NCBI GenBank assembly: GCA_017628775.1
Contig: JAGBYN010000027.1
Location: 1-12,026, forward strand
Source of the DNA: Bacteroidaceae bacterium
Lineage (GTDB): Bacteria; Bacteroidota; Bacteroidia; Bacteroidales; Bacteroidaceae
DNA: 12,026 nt
Direction: 5' to 3'
The position numbers and the translations under genes are program-made. The first letter of the stretch is position 1, and every line of letters begins with the position of its first letter. Under the pieces are notes generated by a model that saw nothing but the letters and a program-made list of their open reading frames with translations, was not told where the DNA came from and ran no database searches. This document shows positions 1 to 6,810 of this stretch, piece after piece.

Positions 1-60
1 AATTTGGGCCCGGGTGGCTTTAGCTCGTTTCGCGCTCTGTTTCTTCCTCTTTTCCTGGTG

Positions 61-68
61 CAAAGGTA
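61..68 (-). promoter_or_regulatory. possible leftward Bacteroidetes -7 element
   Basis: Read on the minus strand this is TACCTTTG followed by CA, a perfect match to the Bacteroidetes -7 consensus TAnnTTTG. No clear TTTG lies 19-21 bases upstream, so the -33 half is missing or weak. It would drive transcription leftward off the window. The 60 bases downstream contain no ATG on the minus strand, so the transcript would have a long leader or be a non-coding RNA. Confidence 0.35.
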
Positions 69-90
69 CAACAAGTTTTTGAGGGTGTGC

Positions 91-180
91 GAATTAATGA
101 GAATTACGGGGAAATTAATGAGAATTACGGGGAAATTAATGAGAATTACGGGGAAAATAATGAGAATTAATGAGAATTAG
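91..180. repeat. 21-bp tandem repeat, about 3-4 copies
   Basis: Two identical 21-bp units lie at 111-131 and 132-152, preceded by a 20-bp copy at 91-110 that lacks one A. A decayed part follows at 153-180, where the shorter core AATGAGAATTA recurs. The unit is AT-rich with a CGGGG patch. The array sits just upstream of the leftward promoter-like site at 61-68, where it could affect promoter activity; that is inference. Confidence 0.85.
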
Positions 181-351
181 CAAGTGTTAAAACGCTTAAT
201 ATCCGTGTATTACGATTTTTTTTATTTTTTTCTTATATTTTTTATTTTGCGGTGCGGGCGGGGGCGAAACTTTTACCGTTTTTGAGGATAATTTGAAGCC
301 TCATGATGTTTGCCTTCCCCTCAGTTTTTTTCATATCCCTCATTTTCATCC

Positions 352-514
352 CCAAAAGGTGTTACAAGATGATTACACGATTTTGCGGTGTGGGTAAGAG
401 GGGGTACCCTTTTTATAGTGTATATATATAATATATTATATATATAACCATAATAAAAGACTTAGCATTGAAGGAGACCCGAAAATCGTGTAATCATTCT
501 GTAACACTTTTGGA
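352..514. repeat. inverted-arm element, copy 1 of a ~188-bp direct repeat
   Basis: The left arm at 363-384 and the right arm at 482-503 are inverted copies matching at 20 of 22 positions. Weaker pairing extends outward over CCAAAAG(G)TGTTAC on the left and its inverse on the right. Between them lies a GGGGGTACCC patch and an AT-only palindrome at about 421-446. Folded, this gives an outer stem with an inner AT hairpin. No coding potential is evident. It resembles a MITE or another short mobile repeat, but no transposase gene is present to confirm that. Confidence 0.75.
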
Positions 515-539
515 CATGCCATTGCTATCAATTCACCTT

Positions 540-695
540 CAGGAAACGCTTACAAGATGATTACACGATTTTGCGGTGTGGGTAAGAGGGGGGTACCCTT
601 TTTTAGTATATATATAATATATATATATAATTAAAATAAAGACTTAGCTTTGAAGCACACTCGAAAATCGTGTAATCATTCTGTAACACTTTTTA
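540..695. repeat. inverted-arm element, copy 2 of a ~188-bp direct repeat
   Basis: This is a second copy of the preceding element, offset by 188 bp. Its arms at 551-572 and 664-685 are the same inverted pair, again around a TA-rich palindrome at about 607-630. The AT core differs in length from copy 1, while the arms and the GCGGTGTGGGTAAGAG stretch are conserved. A third, partial copy of the left arm follows at 731-755. The stretch from 181 to 780 holds no supportable gene. Confidence 0.75.
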
Positions 696-800
696 GGGAC
701 ATGCCATTGCCATCATTCACCTTCGGGAACGCTTACAAGATGATTACAAGATTTTGCACCCCAGGTTGTGAGTGATTCATGAGGCTCGAAAACGGTGAGT

Positions 801-968
801 TGTAGGGGCCGTTCTCTGTGTCGGCCCGTCATCGTTTAACGTACTTATCGCAATCATCATGTCTCGGAAATGTGAAAATTTAAATGGAAGAATGTAATGG
901 GGGAAATGTGGTGAATGCTGATAGGTACGTGAGTTTATGACGGGCCGACACGGAGATCGGCCCCTACA
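801..968. mobile_element. REPIN/BIME-like element with 32-bp inverted ends
   Basis: The ends 801-832 and 937-968 are inverted copies identical at 30 of 32 positions; similarity continues inward without a gap (ACGTAC-TATC at 839-849 and its inverse at 920-930). Each end begins TGTAG and holds its own hairpin: GGGCCG/CGGCCC at 806-811 and 822-827, and a 7-bp stem at 942-948 and 957-963. A GTAG followed by a hairpin, in an inverted pair, is the layout of REP doublets mobilised by REP-associated tyrosine (Y1) transposases. The middle, 856-919, is AT-rich and non-coding. The paralogous flank at 3641-3650 lacks the element, which shows it was inserted. A conventional MITE is the alternative. No transposase is in the window. 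Confidence 0.75.
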
Positions 969-984
969 TGCAATTGCTATCAAT

Positions 985-1015
985 AAAAAAAAAGAGCGCC
1001 ATTAATTTGACGCTC
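985..1015 (-). terminator. intrinsic terminator of the left BspA-like gene
   Basis: On the minus strand a 7-bp stem (GAGCGTC with GGCGCTC, one G-U pair) closes an 8-base loop and is followed by nine T. It lies about 140 bases past the stop codon at 1158. The same hairpin occurs after the other BspA-like gene at 3661-3689. Confidence 0.8.
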
Positions 1016-1034
1016 CTTGCTATTTGAGGGTTTA

Positions 1035-1083
1035 GAGGATACAAGAGGATTTTAAGAGGATGCGAGAGGATACAAGAGGGATG
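1035..1083. repeat. 10-bp GAGGATACAA-type tandem repeat
   Basis: Four and a half units begin GAGGA at 1035, 1045, 1056, 1066 and 1076; two are exactly GAGGATACAA. The array lies in the 3' untranslated region of the left BspA-like gene. A more decayed version is present in the matching place after the other gene (about 3716-3755). Confidence 0.7.
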
Positions 1084-1121
1084 GCTACTCCTAACTTCTC
1101 AAAAAACTTACTCCGGATGGT

Positions 1122-1157
1122 AAGCCTCACCCTTTAGGGGGAGTTGGGAGGGGGCTT
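1122..1157. repeat. imperfect 36-bp palindrome abutting a stop codon
   Basis: The stretch starts AAGCC and ends GGCTT around a CCCTTTAGGG centre, and its last base touches the stop codon of the left BspA-like gene. It is G-rich on one strand and could form a hairpin at the end of the mRNA. It is absent from the matching position after the other BspA-like gene, so it may be a separate small insertion; that is inference. Confidence 0.55.
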
Positions 1158-3473
1158 TTAAAACATCACCTTCTTGCCATTCACGATATACAAGCCCTTC
1201 TTGGGGTTCGTCACGCGGCGGCCCTGGAGGTCGTAGATCTCTGTGGGTGTTTGTTCGTTGACCGCGTTCGCTTCAATACCCGTGAGTTCGTCCTCGCCTT
1301 GCACGCTGATGCGGATGCTTTGGAGGGCTTGAGGGGATACCTTGATTGGCGAACCTGGGCGAGGCATCATCTTTAAGTAGAGGCGGAAGGGATTTAAGTA
1401 GCTGCTTTGGGCGATGGGCGACCATGCACCCTTGGCGGTGATGGCATAGCAATTTTCAAGGACGCTGCCTTCATGGCGCGTATAAACGCCCGCCAATTCG
1501 AAGTCCATGTATGCCGACGAAACCGGGATGCTTGTGCAATATTCCTTCGCGCTGCTATGAACCGTTACATCGGTGAGTTCAAGGTTCATTTGCTTAGCCG
1601 CCTCGTTCTTGGCGCGAATCAAGTAAGGATGGTTGGCATGGAGCGTACCTTCCTTAAGTAAGAAGATTTCCATGTTCATGTCGTCCACTACGCCATCGCT
1701 ATTGCGATCGTAGGCATGCATATCGTTGAAGTACGCCACATCGTAGTTCTCAATCAATGCCTCAATTGGAATCTCTACGGGCAAGTAGAGCGCATTCCAC
1801 ATTAAGTTGGGGAGCGTGCGCGAGTAGGTTAAGGTGTTGGCATAGAAGGGTTGAGCATTCACGAAATTTTCGCCTTCCTTGAGGACGACGTTCATAGGCA
1901 ACTCTACGATTTCTTCGAATGCATGATTCCATCCTTCAGTGGTTGCATACGTATCTGTTGCACCAGATGGTACGGTCAAGACGCACTCGCTTGGAATACC
2001 GAAAAAAGTAGAAATTGCAACGGGAAACAACTTATCGGCAGGTATGTAACTAATCACCTCTGTCAATCCTGAGCAGGAGAAAGCGTAATCCTCAATTTCT
2101 GTTATGGTGCGAGGAAGGGTGATGGTTGCTAAATTGTAACAATTATAGAAAGCTGATTCCCCGATGCTCGTCACGCTATCACCCATGCTAACTGACGTCA
2201 AACCGGTGCAATAATAGAAGGCGTGATCCCCGATACTCAGTACGCTATTGGGTATGCTGATAGACTTTAAGTAAGAGTAATCAGAGAAAGCCGAGGGTGA
2301 AATAGATATCGTACCCTCTTGGACTTCTATATCGGTGTCTTTTGGCATTGTGCCCTTGTATTTATACAACACCTTGCCAATGTAAACGATTCCATCGGGT
2401 AGGTTGTTGTACCATGGTGTATTGTTGAAAACATAACCTCCGATGCTCGTCACGCTAGTAGGAATGTCAATAGTGGTCAGACAGGAGCAACCACTGAAGG
2501 CATAACTTTCGATGCTCGTCACACTTTCTGGAATGGTGATAGATGTTAAATTAGTGCACCCTTTGAAAGCCGAATAACCGATGCTTGTCACGCTATTAGG
2601 GATGGTAACGGATGTCAAACCAGAGCAATTAGAAAAAGCCCCTTCCCCGATGCTTGTCACGCTATTAGGGATAATTGTATTCATACAACCCGTAATTAAC
2701 GTATTGCTTTCGCTTTCAATAATTGCATTACAATTTTCTCTTGAATCGTATTTTGCATTTCCTGCCTCAACGACGATGGAAGTTAAACCAGAACAACCAG
2801 AGAAAGCCACTTTACTGATGCTTGTTACGCTGCTTGGGATGGTGATGGCAGTCAAACTTGAGCAACTAGAGAATACATTATCCCCGATGTTTGTCAAGCT
2901 ATTAGGGATGATGATAGAAGTCAAATTGGAGCATCTTGCGAAAGCTCCATTCTCAATGCTTGTCACGCTATTGGGAATAGTGATAGAAGTTAATTTGGTG
3001 CAATCAGAGAAAGCGTAATAGCCGATGCTTGTCACACCATCCCCGATGGTGACGGAAGTCAAATTGCAGCAATCTTCGAAAGCCCAACTTCCGATGCTTG
3101 TCACGTTACCGGGTATGGTGATAGAAGTTAAATCATAGCAGCCAGAGAACGCAGACCCACCGATGCTTGTCACACCATCCCCGATGGTGACGGAAGTCAA
3201 ACCTGAGCAATTTCGGAAAGCCGAACTTCCGATGCTTGTCACACTATAAGTTTTCTCGTTAAAAGTTAGTGATTCAGGAATTGTGATATTACCTGAATAT
3301 TCAGCATAATAAGAATCATAATATAGTCCCTTAAACGTCACCGCCACCGTCATATCTTCGTCCGACGTGATATTGTAAAAAATACCATCCACCTCAAAGT
3401 CGTGGGCAAAGAGGGGCGTGGTGCAAAGCATCATTGCAAGGACGAGGAGTGGAGATTTTAGATTACATTTCAT
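1158..3473 (-). CDS. BspA-like secreted leucine-rich repeat protein (left paralog)
   Basis: 771 residues. A type I signal peptide ends near LFA at residues 21-23. A short N-terminal domain (HDFEVDGIFYNI) follows. Residues about 77-525 hold some 15 leucine-rich repeats of the Treponema/BspA type (LRR_5), about 23 residues each with the pattern VTSIG..AF..C..LTSITIP. Two units carry islands, one with NNTPWYNN. Residues about 528-730 form a conserved unnamed domain with an EF-hand-like DxNxDG loop (D589, N591, D593). The tail IYDLQGRRV...KGLYIVNGKK resembles a Bacteroidetes C-terminal sorting tail (type IX secretion type), though shorter than usual. Family members are surface proteins implicated in adhesion; the ligand here is unknown. 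The start is fixed by the signal peptide and by a promoter just upstream. It has its own promoter and terminator, so it is probably monocistronic. Confidence 0.9.
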   Translation of the reverse strand: MKCNLKSPLLVLAMMLCTTPLFAHDFEVDGIFYNITSDEDMTVAVTFKGLYYDSYYAEYSGNITIPESLTFNEKTYSVTSIGSSAFRNCSGLTSVTIGDGVTSIGGSAFSGCYDLTSITIPGNVTSIGSWAFEDCCNLTSVTIGDGVTSIGYYAFSDCTKLTSITIPNSVTSIENGAFARCSNLTSIIIPNSLTNIGDNVFSSCSSLTAITIPSSVTSISKVAFSGCSGLTSIVVEAGNAKYDSRENCNAIIESESNTLITGCMNTIIPNSVTSIGEGAFSNCSGLTSVTIPNSVTSIGYSAFKGCTNLTSITIPESVTSIESYAFSGCSCLTTIDIPTSVTSIGGYVFNNTPWYNNLPDGIVYIGKVLYKYKGTMPKDTDIEVQEGTISISPSAFSDYSYLKSISIPNSVLSIGDHAFYYCTGLTSVSMGDSVTSIGESAFYNCYNLATITLPRTITEIEDYAFSCSGLTEVISYIPADKLFPVAISTFFGIPSECVLTVPSGATDTYATTEGWNHAFEEIVELPMNVVLKEGENFVNAQPFYANTLTYSRTLPNLMWNALYLPVEIPIEALIENYDVAYFNDMHAYDRNSDGVVDDMNMEIFLLKEGTLHANHPYLIRAKNEAAKQMNLELTDVTVHSSAKEYCTSIPVSSAYMDFELAGVYTRHEGSVLENCYAITAKGAWSPIAQSSYLNPFRLYLKMMPRPGSPIKVSPQALQSIRISVQGEDELTGIEANAVNEQTPTEIYDLQGRRVTNPKKGLYIVNGKKVMF

Positions 3474-3511
3474 AATTGCTTTGTGAATTTAATGAATAAA
3501 TTGTTTGCAAA

Positions 3512-3543
3512 CAAAATTACACAATCTTTAACAAACAGGCAAA
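3512..3543 (-). promoter_or_regulatory. promoter of the left BspA-like gene
   Basis: On the minus strand TTTG (3540-3543), a 20-base spacer and TAATTTTG (3512-3519) match the Bacteroidetes -33/-7 consensus exactly. Transcription would start near 3505, leaving a leader of roughly 32 bases before the ATG at 3473. Confidence 0.7.
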
Positions 3544-3572
3544 GGGATAGGTGTGTTTTCATGCCTAAAAAC

Positions 3573-3597
3573 GCTTACAAGATGATTACAAGATTTT
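3573..3597. repeat. copy of the dispersed GATGATTACA repeat
   Basis: It matches the element at 731-755 closely (GCTTACAAGATGATTACA then AGATTTT), and similarity continues through 3598-3690. It belongs to a family with eight clear copies around the BspA-like genes. It lies just upstream of the promoter of the left gene. Confidence 0.7.
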
Positions 3598-3660
3598 CGC
3601 AACCCTTGGTTTTGAGTGATTTGTGAGGTTCGAAAACGGTGAGTTGCAATTGCTATCAAT

Positions 3661-3689
3661 AAAAAAAGAGCGCCATTAATTTGACGCTC
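3661..3689 (-). terminator. intrinsic terminator of the right BspA-like gene
   Basis: The hairpin is the same as at 985-1015: stem bases 3668-3674 and 3683-3689, an 8-base loop, then seven T on the minus strand. It lies about 90 bases after the stop codon at 3781 and separates the two tandem genes transcriptionally. Confidence 0.8.
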
Positions 3690-3780
3690 CTTTCTATTTT
3701 GAGAGTTGAAAGCTTTAGAGGATAAAAAGCGGATTTGAGAGGGTTAGAGGAGGATTTCCTAACTTCTCACTCCTCACTTT

Positions 3781-6147
3781 TTAAAACATCACCTTCTTGC
3801 CATTCACGATATACATGCCCTTGGTGGGGTTCGTCACGCGGCGGCCCTGGAGGTCGTAGATCTCGGTTGACTTTTGTGCGTTGACCGCGTTTGTTTCAAT
3901 GCCCGTAAGTTCGTCTTCGCCCTGAACACTGATGCGGATGCTCTGAAGCGCTTGGGGTGAAATTTCGAATGGAGAACCAGGGCGAGTAGTCATTCTTAAG
4001 TAGAGGCGGAAGGGGTTTAAGTAGCTATTTGAGGCGATGGGCGACCATGAACCCTTAGCGGTGATGGCATAACAATTTTGAAGCACATTGCCCTCGTGTC
4101 GTTCGTAAACTCCAATCAATTCAAAGTCCATATATGCCGATGAAACTGGTATGCTCGTACGGTTTACAATATCAGAGCTCTGAACTGTTACGTCGGTGAG
4201 TTCTAAGTTTAACTGCTTTGCTGCCTCGTTCTTAGCGCGAATAAAGTAAGGATGGTTGGCATGGAGCGTACCTTCCTTGATTAAGAAGATTTCCATGCTC
4301 ATGTCGTCCACCACGCCATCGCTATTGCGATCGTAAGCATGCATGTCGTTGAAGTACGCCACATCGTAGTTTTCAATCAACTCTGCTACGGGTATCTTTA
4401 CGGGCAAGAAGAGCGCATTCCACATCAAGTTAGGGAGCGTGCGCGAGTAGGTCACTGTGTTGGCTTCGTAGGGATTTGCGTTTTCAAAAGGTGTGCCTTC
4501 TTTGAGGATAAGATCTGTTGTTTCGGGTGCCATCTCTACGATTTCACTGAATCTACTCCATCCCTCGGTGTTTGCATACTTGCTTCTTGTGCCGAATGGT
4601 ACCTTTAAAACGCAGTTGTTTAGAACACCCTCAAAAGTATTAATATTGATTGAAAAGACGTAATCCGCTGGTATATAGCTGGTTATTTCAGTTAAGCCAG
4701 AGCAAGAATAGAAAGCACCGCCTCCGATGTTTAACACGCTATTAGGGATGATAATGGATTTTAAATTAGTGCATTTTTTGAATGCGTATTCGCCGATGTT
4801 TGTTACGCTATTCGGGATATTGATGACGGTCAATTTAGGGCAGTTTTCGAAGGCGCTATTTCCAATGCTATTGACGCTATTACCAATGCTAACGGATGCT
4901 AATTTTCCGCAATTATAGAAAGCTTTATCACCGATACTCTTTACGCTATTGGGGATAGTGACGGAAGTTAAACTTGCGCAGTCTTGGAAAGCATTGTTTC
5001 CAATAGTTGTCACATTATTGGGGATGGTAATAGAAGGTAAAATAGAGCACCAATAGAAAGCATAATCACCGATGCTGGTCACACTATTTGGAATGGTAAT
5101 GGAACTCAAAGTAGAGCAATTGTAGAAAGCGTAAGGAGAGATAGAAGTTGTGCCGTCTTTGATTGTAATTGCAGTTTTTGCAGGCATTGTTCCCTTGTAT
5201 TGATATAATACCTTTCCGACATAAAAAACACCGTTGGGCTGGTTGTTGTACCATGGTGTGCCATCAAAAGCACCTCGCCCAATGCTCGTTACGCTATTTG
5301 GGATGGTGATGGAAGTTAAAGCAGAGCAATTATTGAAAGTATACTGTCCGATGCTCGTTACGCTATTTGGGATGGTGATAGAAGTTAAAGCAGAGCAATC
5401 ATAGAAAGCATAATCCCCGATGTTTGTTACGCCATCTCCAATGGTGATAGATTTCAAACCAGTGCAACGTTGAAAAGCGCCTTTTCCGATGCTCGTTACG
5501 CTACCAGGGATGGAGATGGATGTCAAATTACTGCAATACTCGAAAGCGTAGGGAGATATTGATACCGTGCCTTCTTTTACAGTAATAGAAGCATTGTTAG
5601 GCATTTCTCCATTATAGTAGTACAATACATTCCCAATGTAAACGACACCTTCTGGTTGTTTTTTAAACCATGCTGTATTATTAAAAGCATGACCACCAAT
5701 GCTTGTCACGCTATTAGGGATAGAGATGGAAGCCAATTTGGAGCAGTCATAGAAAGCACTTTGCCCAATGCTCGTTACGCTACTTGGAATTGTGATGGAA
5801 GTTAAACCGACGCATTCCCAGAATGATTGTTCGCCTATGTTCGTTACGCTACTTGGAATTGTGATGGAAGTTAAACCGTCGCATTCAAAGAAAGTTCTAT
5901 ATCCGATGCTTGTCACGCTAAAGTTTTTTTCGGCATAAGTGACCGATTGGGGAATTGTAACCGTGCCGGAATATTCTTTAGCATATGAGTTGTAAACACT
6001 TCCTTTAAACGTTACCTCGACCGTCATATCTTTAGTCGACGTGATGTTGTAAAAAATACCATCCACCTCAAAGTCGTGGGCAAAGAGGGAGGTGCTGCAA
6101 AACATCGCCGCAAGGACGAGCAGCAAAGAGTTTAATTTGTGCTTCAT
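3781..6147 (-). CDS. BspA-like secreted leucine-rich repeat protein (right paralog)
   Basis: 788 residues from the chosen ATG at 6147. An in-frame ATG at 6195 would add 16 residues ahead of the signal peptide, but it lies upstream of the -7 element at 6183-6190 and so cannot be on the mRNA; the left paralog also starts at the equivalent Met. The layout matches that paralog: signal peptide to about residue 23 (SLFA), N-terminal HDFEVDGIFYNI domain, about 16 BspA/TpLRR repeats (residues about 77-535), the conserved C-terminal domain with an EF-hand-like loop (D606, N608, D610), and the tail IYDLQGRRV...KGMYIVNGKK. Two repeats carry an island (NNTAWFKK, DGTPWYNN) with a YIGNVLYYY-like or YVGKVLYQY-like strand. 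N- and C-terminal parts are nearly identical to the paralog while the repeats differ, which suggests tandem duplication and then repeat turnover. A role in surface adhesion is inferred from the family. Confidence 0.9.
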   Translation of the reverse strand: MKHKLNSLLLVLAAMFCSTSLFAHDFEVDGIFYNITSTKDMTVEVTFKGSVYNSYAKEYSGTVTIPQSVTYAEKNFSVTSIGYRTFFECDGLTSITIPSSVTNIGEQSFWECVGLTSITIPSSVTSIGQSAFYDCSKLASISIPNSVTSIGGHAFNNTAWFKKQPEGVVYIGNVLYYYNGEMPNNASITVKEGTVSISPYAFEYCSNLTSISIPGSVTSIGKGAFQRCTGLKSITIGDGVTNIGDYAFYDCSALTSITIPNSVTSIGQYTFNNCSALTSITIPNSVTSIGRGAFDGTPWYNNQPNGVFYVGKVLYQYKGTMPAKTAITIKDGTTSISPYAFYNCSTLSSITIPNSVTSIGDYAFYWCSILPSITIPNNVTTIGNNAFQDCASLTSVTIPNSVKSIGDKAFYNCGKLASVSIGNSVNSIGNSAFENCPKLTVINIPNSVTNIGEYAFKKCTNLKSIIIPNSVLNIGGGAFYSCSGLTEITSYIPADYVFSININTFEGVLNNCVLKVPFGTRSKYANTEGWSRFSEIVEMAPETTDLILKEGTPFENANPYEANTVTYSRTLPNLMWNALFLPVKIPVAELIENYDVAYFNDMHAYDRNSDGVVDDMSMEIFLIKEGTLHANHPYFIRAKNEAAKQLNLELTDVTVQSSDIVNRTSIPVSSAYMDFELIGVYERHEGNVLQNCYAITAKGSWSPIASNSYLNPFRLYLRMTTRPGSPFEISPQALQSIRISVQGEDELTGIETNAVNAQKSTEIYDLQGRRVTNPTKGMYIVNGKKVMF

Positions 6148-6182
6148 AATGTATGTTCGTTTATGAATTAATGAATCTGCAA

Positions 6183-6216
6183 CAAAGATATACAAAATTT
6201 AACAAGTAGGGATAAA
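6183..6216 (-). promoter_or_regulatory. promoter of the right BspA-like gene
   Basis: The minus strand reads TATCTTTG at 6183-6190, a perfect -7 element. The -33 part is weaker: TTTA at 6213-6216, 22 bases away. Transcription would start near 6177, about 30 bases before the ATG at 6147, which settles the start of this gene. Confidence 0.65.
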
Positions 6217-6247
6217 GAAAGGTGTTTTTTTTTGTGTTCCTAATGTG

Positions 6248-6393
6248 TAATTGCTATCAATATCGCCCAGAGATAAATGCTTGCGGGATGATTACAACGT
6301 TCTCGCATCAATAGGGCTTGGGCAAGTGAACGGGTTAACAAGTCGTAATCCGGATTGCTTACAGGATGATTACAACGTTTTGGCATTAATAGA
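6248..6393. repeat. two diverged copies of the dispersed GATGATTACA repeat
   Basis: Copies at about 6279-6313 and 6357-6393 share GGATGATTACAACGTT and then a GCATCAATAG or GCATTAATAG tail, 77-78 bp apart. The block begins with ATTGCTATCAAT (6250-6261), a motif that also sits beside the other copies at 521, 973 and 3649. The repeats are read through by an open frame at 6251-6532, which looks fortuitous. Confidence 0.65.
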
Positions 6394-6497
6394 TTCGTCC
6401 GGAAGGGAGCTTGTAGGCTCGTTGGTCCGTTGGCTTGTAGACTTTTTTAGCGGTGGTGAAAAAGTTTTGTTTTATGCGAAAAAAAGGTGGAAAAATG

Positions 6498-6529
6498 TTT
6501 CGGTTTTTCGATTATTTTCCGTAATTTTG
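6498..6529 (+). promoter_or_regulatory. possible distal promoter toward recQ
   Basis: TAATTTTG at 6522-6529 is preceded, with a 20-base spacer, by TTTC at 6498-6501, one mismatch from TTTG. If used it would give recQ a leader of about 275 bases. The 6530-6690 stretch is AT-rich and holds no convincing gene. Confidence 0.3.
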
Positions 6530-6693
6530 TAGTAGAAAAGGTAAGGAAAAAATAGGGTTAAAATAAAGGGTTGTGGGGATGTTTATGGAGAGAATAGAGT
6601 GTGGTGTTGGTGAGAGTGCAGTATTTTTAATATATGTGCGTAGGTTAGCGTTCTGTGTTTTTATCATCAATGCAAAAAAAAATGACGCAAGAA

Positions 6694-6726
6694 TTTGTTT
6701 TATTTGAAAATCTTGTTATACCTTTG
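6694..6726 (+). promoter_or_regulatory. promoter of recQ
   Basis: TTTG (6694-6697), a 21-base spacer and TACCTTTG (6719-6726) match the Bacteroidetes consensus. Transcription would begin near 6732, giving a leader of about 80 bases with a small GGGC-AAC-GCCC hairpin at 6738-6748. Confidence 0.65.
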
Positions 6727-6810
6727 TTTAAGATTTAGGGCAACGCCCAAAGAGAGATGTGCAGAGTGTGCGCGTAGTAATATGAAAATCAATGAAAAGT
6801 GGCCGTGCTT

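Noticed and set aside
1..180. Frame open from the left edge to TAG at 178-180, repeating LMRITGK
   Set aside because: The open reading comes from the 21-bp repeat being a multiple of three; a second frame is open too, and neither looks like a protein tail.
91..760. Possible CRISPR array
   Set aside because: The 21-bp units are contiguous with no spacers, and the 188-bp repeats carry similar rather than unique sequence between arms.
777..983. 68-codon minus-strand open frame
   Set aside because: It spans the REPIN-like element almost end to end and is a by-product of its inverted ends; no recognisable protein features.
2581..3018. 145-codon plus-strand open frame, along with those at 1407, 1851, 4339 and 4727
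   Set aside because: All lie antisense to the BspA-like genes and simply mirror the 69-bp coding repeats or the conserved C-terminal region.
6251..6532. 93-codon plus-strand open frame
   Set aside because: Its first half is two copies of the dispersed repeat read as CLRDDYNVLA and CLQDDYNVLA; the rest is low-complexity, and no promoter fits.
6579..6707. 42-codon frame (begins MFMERIECG) upstream of recQ
   Set aside because: It overlaps the recQ -33 element, has no recognisable features, and is of a length expected by chance.
6799..6801. GTG as the recQ start
   Set aside because: The ATG 12 bases downstream gives a normal RecQ N-terminus; GTG adds only MAVL.
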